A stretch of 64,000 nucleotides of DNA from Rubellimicrobium arenae (GTDB lineage Bacteria > Pseudomonadota > Alphaproteobacteria > Rhodobacterales > Rhodobacteraceae), in the NCBI RefSeq assembly GCF_017916295.1, contig NZ_JAFMSS010000005.1, positions 248,001 through 312,000 on the forward strand. The letters are read 5' to 3'. Position 1 is the first letter of the stretch. Every line of letters begins with the position of its first letter. Below the pieces are notes generated by a model that searched no databases, had not been told where the DNA came from, and saw only the letters and a list, made by a program, of their open reading frames with translations. Shown here in pieces: positions 18,435 to 26,951 of the stretch. The translations under genes and the position numbers were made by a program.

Positions 18435-18707
18435 CTAGCGTTCCCGTTCGATCCAGGCCCCGCCAACGATCAGACCCACCCACTTCCAGCGCAGGGGCAG
18501 GTTCCAGACGGTCGCAAACTGCTCCAGGTCCGGGACGGTCCGAGCCCTCGCAAGGGTCACACGTCCACGCATCAGGGGATCGGACCACCACAGGACGTAG
18601 AGGTCGCCGTTGTCCAGGTCGTTCGACGCATCGAGCAGACCTTGCGGAAGTTTCCCGTGGGATCCGTTGGCGGACATTTCAGTTGGGTCGGGGCAGAAGC
18701 TCATCAT
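18435..18707 (-). CDS. Small hypothetical protein
   Basis: This frame of at most 90 residues has third-position GC as high as proven genes nearby, which suggests real coding. An internal ATG at 18677 gives an 80-residue form and may be the true start; no strong ribosome-binding site distinguishes them. The protein contains several Trp residues and a hydrophobic WKWVGLIVGGAW near the C-terminus. No domain is recognised. It stands alone between the acyltransferase and the hydrogenase unit; the 240-base stretches on either side (18196-18434 and 18708-18945) show no gene. Confidence 0.45.
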   Translation of the reverse strand: MMSFCPDPTEMSANGSHGKLPQGLLDASNDLDNGDLYVLWWSDPLMRGRVTLARARTVPDLEQFATVWNLPLRWKWVGLIVGGAWIERER

Positions 18708-18945
18708 CGCACATCATGCCCCGATGCAATTCTTCACAGGCCCCGTCGCGGCCCTCGTTCACTCAGATCGCCTGACATCGCAAGGGGCAGATAGATCAGT
18801 GCACCAGACTTTCAAATTCCCCGGCCAGCAGGTTCCGCAGGAGCGGCTGCAACACGCCGGACATGTATCCCTGAGGGACCTCGATGATCCAGACCTCGAA
18901 GCGTTCATGTCCGGCAGCTTGTGCGCCCCTGCAGTTATCCCGCCG

Positions 18946-20241
18946 TCAGTGAAGCGAACGACGCGCCTTACGCAGCCCCAACCAGGTCACGCCGACCACG
19001 ACGGGCGCCACCACTGCCGCGAGGACCGGCTTCTCGAAGCCCGCGAACTTCTCCAAGGGGCCAAGAAGGTACATCGCCAGTCCCACACCGTAGTAGCTGA
19101 CGGCCACAACGCTCAGCCCTTCGACCGTGTGCTGGAGCCGGAGTGCCAGATCGGCGCGGCGGTCCATGCTCTCGAGCAGGCGCTGGTTCTGCGCCGACCG
19201 TTCCACGTCCACCCGCGTCCGCAGCAGGTCCCCCGCCCGCAGCGCCCGCGCCGACATGGCCTGGAGCCGCCGCTCGGTGCTGCCGGCGGTCCGCATGGCG
19301 GGATCGAAGCGGCGCTGCATGAACTCGCCGAAGGTGGGGCGTCCGCCGAAGCGCGCCTCCCGCAGCGCCTCGATGCGCTGGAGCACGATGGTCTCGTAGG
19401 CGACGGTGGCCGAAAGGCGGAAGCTCGACCGCGCGACCAGATGCTCGAGTTCCGCCGAGATGCCGAGGAGGTTGTGAAGGGTCTCGGCCGGCTGCTCGTG
19501 CTCCGAGGCCATCGCCTCGATCAGCGCCGACAGGCGGCGGTCGAGGTCAGCCATGGGCTGCGCCAGGTCGCGGGCGGTGGCGAAGCCCAGCATGGCCATG
19601 GCGCGATAGGTCTCGATCTCGCAGAGCTGCTGGACCACGCGGCCAGTGCGCCGTTCCCCCAGGTCATCGCGGGCGAACACGGCAAAGCGCATGTGCCCTG
19701 CCGCGTCGATGCGGAAGTCCCCCGCGACCACCGCCTGATCGTCGAGCACCCGCGACACGGTCAGGCTTTCGGCCACGAACCACTCGGCGGCCTTGTCGAC
19801 GATGTCCTCCTCGTCCCGGAGCGGCTCCACCCGGATCAGGGCCGAAGCGACCCGCGCGCCCGGCGCCGCGGCCAGCCAGTCGGCCGGGAACTTGCGCAGG
19901 AGATCGGGGTGGAAGGCGGGACCGGCCGCCCCCTCCTCCCAGAGGAGGTAGGTCACGAACTCCGTGTGGCTTTCCCACTTCAGCTCGCAGCGCCCGATCC
20001 GTCCGGACCAGTGGGTCGCCCCGGGCGCGGGGTGCGGCGCCCCATGCCGGTCGAGAAGGTCGAGGAGATGCGACCGCTCGGCCTCCCGGTTCCGGGCCGC
20101 TCCATCCACCGGCTTGATCGCGAGATAGACGGCATCGCCCGGTGCACGCAGCGACGGAAAGGGCCGGGCGTGCAGTTCGTTGGCGAGGGCGACGCGCTGG
20201 GGGTGGTCCGGCAGCGCGGCAATGGGCTGGGCAAAGGTCAT
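18946..20241 (-). CDS. DUF3422 family membrane-anchored protein
   Basis: This 431-residue protein matches DUF3422. Its hallmarks are the N-terminal HPQRVALANELHARPFPSL, a central helical region with many charged residues, and two C-terminal transmembrane helices (about 375-425) ending in a basic tail. The function is unknown. ATG at 20241 is 11 bases after the hypE stop, so it is the last gene of the hydrogenase maturation unit. That position hints at a part in membrane assembly of the hydrogenase, but DUF3422 genes also occur elsewhere, so this is inference. Confidence 0.83.
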   Translation of the reverse strand: MTFAQPIAALPDHPQRVALANELHARPFPSLRAPGDAVYLAIKPVDGAARNREAERSHLLDLLDRHGAPHPAPGATHWSGRIGRCELKWESHTEFVTYLLWEEGAAGPAFHPDLLRKFPADWLAAAPGARVASALIRVEPLRDEEDIVDKAAEWFVAESLTVSRVLDDQAVVAGDFRIDAAGHMRFAVFARDDLGERRTGRVVQQLCEIETYRAMAMLGFATARDLAQPMADLDRRLSALIEAMASEHEQPAETLHNLLGISAELEHLVARSSFRLSATVAYETIVLQRIEALREARFGGRPTFGEFMQRRFDPAMRTAGSTERRLQAMSARALRAGDLLRTRVDVERSAQNQRLLESMDRRADLALRLQHTVEGLSVVAVSYYGVGLAMYLLGPLEKFAGFEKPVLAAVVAPVVVGVTWLGLRKARRSLH

Positions 20242-20252
20242 GAGGCGCGCCT

Positions 20253-21266
20253 TCAGCAGATGCGGGGAAGCTGCTCGCCCACCAGCATATCCACGATCCG
20301 CCGTCCGCCGAAAGCCGTTCGCATGGTGACGCGCCCGGGACCTTGGTCGGACGCCCGCCCGATGATCGCCGCCGCCCGTCCTTCGGGCCGCGTGCGCATC
20401 GCGGCCAGAGCGGCCTCGGCCTCCTCGGGCGGAACGAACAGCACGAGAGTCCCTTCGTTCGCGAGGTAGAGCGGGTCGAGGCCCAGGATCTCGCACATTC
20501 CCTTCACCTCGGGGCGGAGCGGCAGCGCCGCCTCGTCGATCTCCACGCCGACGCCCGCCGCCTGCGCCATCTCGTTGAGCGCGGCGGCAAGGCCCCCGCG
20601 CGTGGCATCCCGCGCGGCGCGGGCGTTCGGGGCCGCCGTCAGCACGGCCTCCATCAGGTGCCCGAGGCTCGCACAGTCGGACTGCAGGTCCGTCGACAGC
20701 GCGAGGTCGCCGCGCGCGGCGAGGATCGCCGCGCCGTGGTCGCCCAGAACGCCGTTCACCAGCGCCACGTCGCCGGGCCGGATCGTGTCGGCCGCGAGGT
20801 GCCGCCCGGGCGGGATCACCCCCACTCCGGCGGTCGTCACGAAGACCTTGTCGGCCGAGCCGCGCCCGACGACCTTCGTGTCCCCCGTCACGATCCGCAC
20901 GCCCGAGCGATCGGCCTCCTCCCGCATCGTCTTCGCGATGCGGCGGAGAAGCGCCACTTCGCAGCCTTCCTCGATGATGAAGGCCGCCGAAAGCCAGAGC
21001 GGCCGCGCCCCGCCCACGGCGAGATCGTTGACCGTCCCACAGACCGCGAGCTTGCCGATGTCGCCGCCCGGGAACTCGACCGGCGTCACCACGAAGCTGT
21101 CGGTGGTGAAGGCCAGCTTCGCGCCGGGCTCCTGAAGCGCCGCGTCCATGAGGCGGGCCTGATCCTCCTGCCCCTCGGGCTCGAAGACCGAGGCGATCAA
21201 GTCCCGCATCGCCTTGCCGCCGCCGCCGTGGGCGAGGGTGACGTGCGTGTCGCGCAGCGCCATCAT
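20253..21266 (-). CDS. hypE: Carbamoyl dehydratase HypE
   Basis: This 337-residue PurM/SelD-like ATPase accepts carbamoyl from HypF on its C-terminal Cys and dehydrates it to thiocyanate, the source of CN ligands for the NiFe site. The protein ends in PRIC, giving that cysteine. LAHGGGGKAMRDLI at the N-terminus and TGDTKVVGRG near residue 130 are family signatures. ATG at 21266 overlaps the hypD stop as ATGA. Length and context (hypC-hypD-hypE) are standard. Confidence 0.97.
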   Translation of the reverse strand: MMALRDTHVTLAHGGGGKAMRDLIASVFEPEGQEDQARLMDAALQEPGAKLAFTTDSFVVTPVEFPGGDIGKLAVCGTVNDLAVGGARPLWLSAAFIIEEGCEVALLRRIAKTMREEADRSGVRIVTGDTKVVGRGSADKVFVTTAGVGVIPPGRHLAADTIRPGDVALVNGVLGDHGAAILAARGDLALSTDLQSDCASLGHLMEAVLTAAPNARAARDATRGGLAAALNEMAQAAGVGVEIDEAALPLRPEVKGMCEILGLDPLYLANEGTLVLFVPPEEAEAALAAMRTRPEGRAAAIIGRASDQGPGRVTMRTAFGGRRIVDMLVGEQLPRIC

Positions 21267-22408
21267 TCCGCGGCCTCCAGCGCCCGCGCGCCGCCGTACT
21301 GCCAGTAGGCCGCGCAGGCGCCCTCGGACGACACCATGAGCGCGCCGAGCGGCGTCTCGGGCGTGCAGCCGTTGCCGTAGCGCGGGCAGGCCGTGGGCTT
21401 CACGCGGCCTGTCATGACCAGCCCGCAGGCGCAGCCCTCGGGCTCCTCGATCTCGCGGGCCGTGGGCGCGCCGTAGCCGATGGCAAAGCGCGCCTCGGCG
21501 TCGAAGGCGCGGAAGGCGTCGCGGATGCGCAGGCCCGAGGCGTCGATCTCGCCCATGCCGCGCCATTCGAAGGAGGGACGCGGCTCGTAGACCTCCGCCA
21601 TGGCCTTGAGCGACACGGGGTTGCCATGCTCGGGCACGACTCGGGCGTACTGGTTCCCGACCTCCGCCCGCCCGTCGCGGGCCTGTCGCAGCACCATCAG
21701 CACGGACTGGAGGAGGTCCAGCGGCTCGAAGCCCGCGACGACGACGGGCTTGCCGTAGTCGGCGGGGATGAAGTCGTAGATGTGGGTGCCCGTGACCATG
21801 GACACATGACCCGGCCCGATGAAGGCGTCGATCATGTTCAGCGGGTCCTGCAGCAGCGCGCGCAGCGGCGGGGGCAGCAGGATGTGATTGCAGAACACGG
21901 TGAAGTTCCCGAGCCCCTCGCGCGCCGCCTGAAGGATGGCGAGTGCGGTCGAGGGCGTCGTCGTCTCGAACCCCAGGCCGAAGAACACCACCTGCCGGTC
22001 CGGGTTGCGTCGCGCAAGCTCCAGCGCGTCGAGCGGGGAATAGACCATGCGGATGTCGGCCCCGGCGGCCTTCGCCTGCATCAAGGAGCCCTTGGCCCCC
22101 GGCACCCGCATGGCGTCGCCGAAGGTGGTCAGGATCACGCCCGGTTGCCGCGCGATCTCGATGCATTCGTCCACGCGGGCCATCGGCAGCACGCACACCG
22201 GGCAGCCGGGACCGTGGATGAACTCGATCCCCGGCGGGACCAGCTTGTCGAGGCCGAAGCGGAAGATCGCGTGCGTGTGCCCGCCGCAGATCTCCATGAT
22301 GCGGAGCGGTTGCTCGGCGGTCAGGCCCATGTCGTCGGACAAGGCCTTGATATGCGCCAGCACGGCCTGTGCGGCGGCGGGGTCGCGGAACTCCTCGACA
22401 TATTTCAT
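21263..22408 (-). CDS. hypD: Fe-CO/CN scaffold protein HypD
   Basis: This 381-residue [4Fe-4S] protein forms with HypC the scaffold on which Fe(CN)2CO is built. Signatures visible are ICGGHTHAIFRFGL, IHGPGCPVCVLP with the Fe-coordinating CPVC, GLGFETTTPSTA, and the C-terminal cluster cysteines in CACGLVMTGRVKPTACPRYG and GNGC. ATG at 22408 overlaps the hypC stop as ATGA; the longer upstream frame is overlap with other genes. Confidence 0.97.
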   Translation of the reverse strand: MKYVEEFRDPAAAQAVLAHIKALSDDMGLTAEQPLRIMEICGGHTHAIFRFGLDKLVPPGIEFIHGPGCPVCVLPMARVDECIEIARQPGVILTTFGDAMRVPGAKGSLMQAKAAGADIRMVYSPLDALELARRNPDRQVVFFGLGFETTTPSTALAILQAAREGLGNFTVFCNHILLPPPLRALLQDPLNMIDAFIGPGHVSMVTGTHIYDFIPADYGKPVVVAGFEPLDLLQSVLMVLRQARDGRAEVGNQYARVVPEHGNPVSLKAMAEVYEPRPSFEWRGMGEIDASGLRIRDAFRAFDAEARFAIGYGAPTAREIEEPEGCACGLVMTGRVKPTACPRYGNGCTPETPLGALMVSSEGACAAYWQYGGARALEAAE

Positions 22409-22695
22409 GCCGCGCCCTCCAAAGCCCGATCCCCTTCGGCCATCATGGCCAGGGCTTCCTGCGCCTCGCCTAAGGACCGCAGCGCCTCCAGTGTCCGCTC
22501 GGCCTCGTCCTCGTCGATCAGTGCCATGGCAAAGCCCACATGGATCAGCGCCCAGCGCCCGATCAGGCCGGGCAGCGCGCCGTCCGCCACGCAGGCCACG
22601 TTGACGGCCCGGCGCACGCCGGACACGTCCGCGACCATCATCAGCGTCGCCTCGTCCGCGACGGCCACGAGCCGTCCGGGAATCCCCAGGCACAT
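22405..22695 (-). CDS. hypC: Hydrogenase maturation chaperone HypC
   Basis: This 96-residue chaperone begins MCLGIPGR; Cys2 binds the iron-diatomic centre and transfers it to the large subunit with HypD. The OB-fold continues through the GLIGRWALIHVGFAMALID region. A C-terminal helix of about 25 residues extends it slightly beyond the usual 75-90. Its start lies three bases after the hupR stop and its stop overlaps hypD. Confidence 0.96.
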   Translation of the reverse strand: MCLGIPGRLVAVADEATLMMVADVSGVRRAVNVACVADGALPGLIGRWALIHVGFAMALIDEDEAERTLEALRSLGEAQEALAMMAEGDRALEGAA

Positions 22696-22698
22696 CGG

Positions 22699-24174
22699 TC
22701 AGTCCTCCTCTGCCACGACCGCGCCCTTGGGCGGCTTCACGCCATAGCGGTCGAGCTTGGCGCGCAGCCCCACGCGGGACAGTCCCAGCTCGGCCGCCGC
22801 GCGGCTCTTGTTCCATCTCAGGCGGGTCAGCGTCTCGCGCAGGATCCGCATCTCGATCAGCTCCACCCGGTCCTTGAGCGTCCCCGACCCTTCCAGCACG
22901 CGGTCGGCGCTGCGGTCGGCCCCGTCCTCGGCGGGCTGGGCCTGGAGGATGTGGCGCGAGATCAGCTCAGGCCCCAGCACCTTGCCCTGGGCAAAGATCA
23001 GCATCCGCGTGACCTCGTTCGAGAGTTCCCGCAGGTTGCCAGGCCAGTCGTAGTTCTCGAGGAACGCGAGCGCCTCGTCCGAAAAGCCGTGGACCGATTT
23101 CCCATGCGCCGCGGCAGCCTCCATCAGGAGATTGCCCGCGAGGAGCGCGATGTCGCCGGGCCGGGCGCGCAGCGGCGGCAGCGCGACCTCGGTCACCGCG
23201 AGGGCGAAGTAGAGGTCGGCGCGGAACGCGCCCTCGGCCACCAAGGCGCGCAGGTCGCGGTGCGACCCCACGAGGAGCCGCATCCCCGCTGTCAGCGTCT
23301 CGTGCGAGCCCAAGGGCTGGAACGACCGCTCCGTCGCCACGCGCAGCAGCGCAAGCTGCATCCGGGGGCTCAACGAGTCGACGCCGCTCAGGAACAGCGT
23401 CCCCCGCTCGGCCTTTTGCAGCAGGCCCACCTTGGTCGTGACCAGCCCCGGCAGCGCCCCGCGCTTGGCACCGAAAAGCTGCGCCTCCAGCAGATCGTCC
23501 GGCATCCCTGTGCAGTCGAGGTCAAAGAAGGGCCGGTCCGACCGCAGCGAGGCGTAGTGGATCGCCCGCGCCATCGCGGCCTTGCCCGTCCCGGCCTCGC
23601 CCTGGATCAGCACCGGGACGTCGAAGCTGGCGTATTGCCGGGCCGCCGCGACCACGGCGTTCAGGGGCGAGCTTGGGCCGCGCAGGACGGACTGGAACCC
23701 CAGCCCCTCGCGCAGGGCCTGCCGCCGCTTGTCGAGCTTGGAGTCCGCCGACCGCGCCAGATAGCGCATCTCGATGCTCATCCGCTCATGGTCGCGGGTG
23801 AGCTGGAAGAGCCGCGCGGCGTTCCGCGCCGCCATCAAAAGCTGGTCGGGGTGCCAGGGCTTGGCGATGAACTGGTAGATCCCGGCGTCGTTGATCGCGC
23901 CGATCATATCGGAGGTCTCGGTGTAGCCGGTGATGATGATCCGCACCGTCTCGGGCCAGCGCTCGCGCATGGCGGTCAGGAGCTCCACCCCCGTCCGGCC
24001 CGGCATGCGCTGATCGCAGAACACGGCCTGGACGTCGTTCTCCTCCATGAGGCGCCAGGCCTCCTCGGCCCCGGGCGCCTCCAGGCAGTCGAACGCGTCC
24101 TCGAGCGCCATCCGCATGGCGGCCAGGGAATGCGGCTCGTCGTCGACGAGGAGGAGGGTCGGCAACGTCGTCAT
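22699..24174 (-). CDS. hupR: Hydrogenase response regulator HupR (NtrC family, degenerate AAA+)
   Basis: This 491-residue regulator has a receiver domain (1-125, phosphoacceptor Asp54 in FCDQRMPG), an AAA+ domain (about 160-400) and a C-terminal Fis-type helix-turn-helix (about 450-480). It should activate hupSL when hydrogen is sensed through HupUV/HupT. The AAA+ motor looks defective. Walker A is GEAGTGK (192-198). The sigma-54 contact loop reads GALPGL (239-244) instead of GAFTGA. Walker B is GTLFLSGVD, so the Asp-Glu pair is replaced by Ser263-Gly264. This agrees with R. capsulatus HupR, known to work with sigma-70 polymerase and in unphosphorylated form. ATG at 24174 overlaps the hypB stop. 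Confidence 0.95.
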   Translation of the reverse strand: MTTLPTLLLVDDEPHSLAAMRMALEDAFDCLEAPGAEEAWRLMEENDVQAVFCDQRMPGRTGVELLTAMRERWPETVRIIITGYTETSDMIGAINDAGIYQFIAKPWHPDQLLMAARNAARLFQLTRDHERMSIEMRYLARSADSKLDKRRQALREGLGFQSVLRGPSSPLNAVVAAARQYASFDVPVLIQGEAGTGKAAMARAIHYASLRSDRPFFDLDCTGMPDDLLEAQLFGAKRGALPGLVTTKVGLLQKAERGTLFLSGVDSLSPRMQLALLRVATERSFQPLGSHETLTAGMRLLVGSHRDLRALVAEGAFRADLYFALAVTEVALPPLRARPGDIALLAGNLLMEAAAAHGKSVHGFSDEALAFLENYDWPGNLRELSNEVTRMLIFAQGKVLGPELISRHILQAQPAEDGADRSADRVLEGSGTLKDRVELIEMRILRETLTRLRWNKSRAAAELGLSRVGLRAKLDRYGVKPPKGAVVAEED

Positions 24175-24992
24175 GCCGCGAGCGCCTTGGCGAGGAGCTG
24201 GGCACGGAGCCAGCCGGTCCAGGCCCCGAACCCTTCGCCGGTGCGGGCCGAGAGGCGAATGATCTCGATCCCCGGGTTCACGCGACGCAGGTTCGCCTCG
24301 TAAAGGTCGAGGTCCACGTCGCAATAGGGCGCGAGGTCGATCTTGTTCAGAAGCGCGAGCCGCGCCGCCGTGAACATGTCGGGGTACTTGAGCGGCTTGT
24401 CCTCGCCCTCGGTCACCGAGAGGACGGCGACCTTGGCGTCCTCGCCCAGGTCGAACCCCGCCGGGCAGACGAGGTTGCCCACGTTCTCGATGAACAGGAG
24501 CGACCCGGTCCGGGGCGCCAGCGCGTCCATGGCGCGCGCGACCATCTCGGCGTCGAGGTGGCATCCCTTGCCGGTGTTGACCTGCACGGCAGGCGCCCCG
24601 GTCGCGCGGATGCGCTCGGCGTCGTTGGCGGTCTGCTGGTCGCCCTCGATCACCGCGAGGGGGACGCCCTGCAACTCGCCGACTGTGCGGCACAGCAGCG
24701 TCGTCTTGCCCGACCCGGGCGAGGAGACGAGGTTCACCGCGAGCGTCCGCAGCACGGCGAGGCGGGCGCGGTTGACGGCGGCCAACTGGTCGTTCTTGGA
24801 CAGGATCGCCGTCTCGACCTCGATCAGCCGGGCCTGACTCATGCCGGGAACGCTGACCCCTGCTGCGCCGAGCCCAAAGTGGAGGTCGGGGCCGTGGTGG
24901 TGATGGTGGTTCGCGTGGATCGTCCCGTCCGCGTGGAAGTGGAAGCCGCGATCAAGGGTCGCCGCGTCGCCGCAGCCGCAGACCGTGCACAT
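24171..24992 (-). CDS. hypB: Nickel-inserting GTPase HypB
   Basis: This 273-residue SIMIBI GTPase drives nickel insertion into the hydrogenase large subunit. It starts MCTVCGCG, a high-affinity nickel site, followed by a His-rich segment (residues 18-38, including five consecutive His) for nickel storage. The G domain has P-loop SPGSGKTT (91-98), GDQQTAND, LSVTEGEDKP and NKIDLAP. The start overlaps the hypA stop by one base (TGATG). The moderate His segment is shorter than in rhizobial HypB. Confidence 0.97.
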   Translation of the reverse strand: MCTVCGCGDAATLDRGFHFHADGTIHANHHHHHGPDLHFGLGAAGVSVPGMSQARLIEVETAILSKNDQLAAVNRARLAVLRTLAVNLVSSPGSGKTTLLCRTVGELQGVPLAVIEGDQQTANDAERIRATGAPAVQVNTGKGCHLDAEMVARAMDALAPRTGSLLFIENVGNLVCPAGFDLGEDAKVAVLSVTEGEDKPLKYPDMFTAARLALLNKIDLAPYCDVDLDLYEANLRRVNPGIEIIRLSARTGEGFGAWTGWLRAQLLAKALAA

Positions 24993-25333
24993 CAGATCAC
25001 CTCCAGGTCCTTGATCCGCATCTCCTGGCCCCCGGTCGGGACCAGCTTGCCGCCTCCGCAGAGCGGACAGGGGGACAGGCGCTCCTCGATATCCACCTCG
25101 CGCCCGCAGTCGAAGCAGAGCGCCTGTCCGGGGACATCCAGCATCACCAGCTCCGCCCCCTCGGCGGGGGTGCCGCGCATGACAATGTCCCAGGCGAAGG
25201 ACAGGGCCTGCTTCTCCACGCCCGCGAAGCGCCCGATCTCCAGCCGCACGCGGGTCACGCGCGCGACGGCGTGCGCCCTCGCCTGCTCCTCCACGATGCT
25301 GCGGATGCCCTCGCAGAGCGACATCTCATGCAT
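24992..25333 (-). CDS. hypA: Nickel metallochaperone HypA
   Basis: This 113-residue nickel- and zinc-binding chaperone hands nickel to HypB and the large subunit. His2 and Glu3 in MHEMS form the nickel site. The zinc ribbon uses Cys73, Cys76, Cys89 and Cys92 (CFDC and CPLC). Its start overlaps the hupK 3' end by eight bases and its stop overlaps hypB, so translation is coupled. Confidence 0.96.
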   Translation of the reverse strand: MHEMSLCEGIRSIVEEQARAHAVARVTRVRLEIGRFAGVEKQALSFAWDIVMRGTPAEGAELVMLDVPGQALCFDCGREVDIEERLSPCPLCGGGKLVPTGGQEMRIKDLEVI

Positions 25334-26219
25334 GGTCGGCCTCCCTCAGCCGCACCGGGCTGCACGGGTCGAGGATGTCGAGGACCAGAGGCGCGAGGGC
25401 CGCGCGGGTGGGGTCGAGCGTGGCGAGCGCGAGGTCGAGGACGCCGCCGGGGGCCAACAGATGGTCTGTCGGCGTGACCCGCGCGAAGGCGGCCACCCGG
25501 CCCTGCGACACCCGGGCGGTCACGACGTAGAGACCGCGTGCGGCGGGGACGGCAACGCGGCCCGGCCCGGCCTCGACGCCCGGAAGGGCGTCGTTCAGGC
25601 AGGCCTCCAGATCCAGCGCCCGGCCCAGCGCGCGCCAGAAGGGGCTACGCCCCCACCCCGCCTCAACGACCCGCATGAGCGGATGCGCCGCCTGCCGGGC
25701 CGCGACAGAGTTCTCGACCGCGCGGACCTCGTGGGCGGTGGCAGGCTCGACCAGCGGCAGGGCGGGCGTCACTGCTTCGCCGGGGCGGAAGCAACCAGAG
25801 ATGGCCGACAGCGTCGGCGCGATACCGTGGCCGGAGGCGAGGAAGGCGCCGAGGTCGGCGAGAGTCGCGGGCATCCGCCCGGGGGGCCCGAACAGCGCCT
25901 CTCGCGCCGCGCGGGAGCCCGAGACCCAATCGGGCGGCAGCGGCATCGCGGCGCGGGCGAAGTAGGCTGGCCAGGCGAGATGCAGCTTCATCAGGTGGTC
26001 GCGCGCGATCTCGCGCCGCAGGTCGCCCGCGGCCCCCTCGGGCGCGGGCAGGCCCAGCGCGACCCGGCCCGCAAGTCCTTGCGCGGCGCGGCACAGGTTG
26101 AACAGGCGCGGCAGCAACGCGGCGGCTTCCTCGGCGGGTTTGCCGAGAAGCAGCGCCTCGACCGGCAGACCGGGCGCGCGGACCGCCACGAGCCGTCCCG
26201 AGACGACCGCGCCATCCAT
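25326..26219 (-). CDS. hupK: Hydrogenase assembly protein HupK
   Basis: This 297-residue protein is related to the hydrogenase large subunit but lacks most metal ligands. LCRAAQGLAG near residue 42 is a remnant of the first CxxC region and LDILDPCSPVRLREADHA at the C-terminus a remnant of DPCxxC. HupK is thought to be a scaffold in Fe-cofactor assembly when the enzyme is made in oxygen. Position between hupJ and hypA matches R. capsulatus. Confidence 0.87.
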   Translation of the reverse strand: MDGAVVSGRLVAVRAPGLPVEALLLGKPAEEAAALLPRLFNLCRAAQGLAGRVALGLPAPEGAAGDLRREIARDHLMKLHLAWPAYFARAAMPLPPDWVSGSRAAREALFGPPGRMPATLADLGAFLASGHGIAPTLSAISGCFRPGEAVTPALPLVEPATAHEVRAVENSVAARQAAHPLMRVVEAGWGRSPFWRALGRALDLEACLNDALPGVEAGPGRVAVPAARGLYVVTARVSQGRVAAFARVTPTDHLLAPGGVLDLALATLDPTRAALAPLVLDILDPCSPVRLREADHA

Positions 26220-26951
26220 TCAGGCCACCTGCGGCTGGGCGCGACCGCCCAGGAGCTGGCGGCGCGTGGGGGCGACCTGCGCGGGCTTCTCGCGCCTGGG
26301 CAGCTCCACCCGGTTCTTCGGATCGAACAGCGCGGGCAGGATGGCCTTCGCGACGTCGACGGCCTGCGCCTGAGTGCGGAACTCGCCCATGGCCGAGAAC
26401 AGCGAACAGGCCATGTAGCCCCCCGTCTGCTCGCGGGTGTTGTGGATGAATTCGTAGTCGCCCGAGGGGAAGGCCACGTCCTCCTTGGTGCCGGGAATCA
26501 GGTCCGACCAGTCCTCGCCCTCGCCGGGCAGGATGACGAGGTTCATGAACCACGGCGACACGAGGACGCCCAAGGGCCGCCCCTCCCACATCCGGAAGCC
26601 CACGGCCTCGATGGCGAGGAGCTTGTTGACCAGCGGCACGTCCCGCATCTTGCCGTTCCAGATCTCCTGGAAGTCGGCGACGAGGGCGCGGGTCCGTTCC
26701 GCCAGGAACGCGGCCTCGGCCTCCTCCGGCCCGCCGGGGTCGGAGTGCACGAGGAACTGCGCCTTGGGCGAGGAGCAGACCGGGCAGGACCAGTCCCAGG
26801 GCAGGTCCGTGAAGGGCGTGCCGGGTTCGACCTGCCGCGTCACGTCCCCTTGGGCGGGATCGTAGCGGGTCCAGCAGATCTTGCATTCCATGATGGCCGC
26901 CGGGCCGATCTTGGCCGAGGAGCCGAGGTAGGAGCCTTCGAAGCCGCTCAT
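26220..26951 (-). CDS. hupJ: Rubredoxin-HybE fusion, hydrogenase assembly protein HupJ
   Basis: This 243-residue protein joins two functions that are separate genes (hupI and hupJ) in rhizobia. Residues 20-65 are a rubredoxin with iron ligands Cys23, Cys26, Cys56 and Cys59 (CKICWTRYDP, CPVCSSPK). The rest is a HybE-type chaperone domain (MREWEGRPLG-like region around 110, WSDLIPGTKEDVAFPSGDY). It probably protects or assists HupSL maturation under oxygen. ATG at 26951 overlaps the hupH stop; the stop abuts hupK. Confidence 0.9.
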   Translation of the reverse strand: MSGFEGSYLGSSAKIGPAAIMECKICWTRYDPAQGDVTRQVEPGTPFTDLPWDWSCPVCSSPKAQFLVHSDPGGPEEAEAAFLAERTRALVADFQEIWNGKMRDVPLVNKLLAIEAVGFRMWEGRPLGVLVSPWFMNLVILPGEGEDWSDLIPGTKEDVAFPSGDYEFIHNTREQTGGYMACSLFSAMGEFRTQAQAVDVAKAILPALFDPKNRVELPRREKPAQVAPTRRQLLGGRAQPQVA

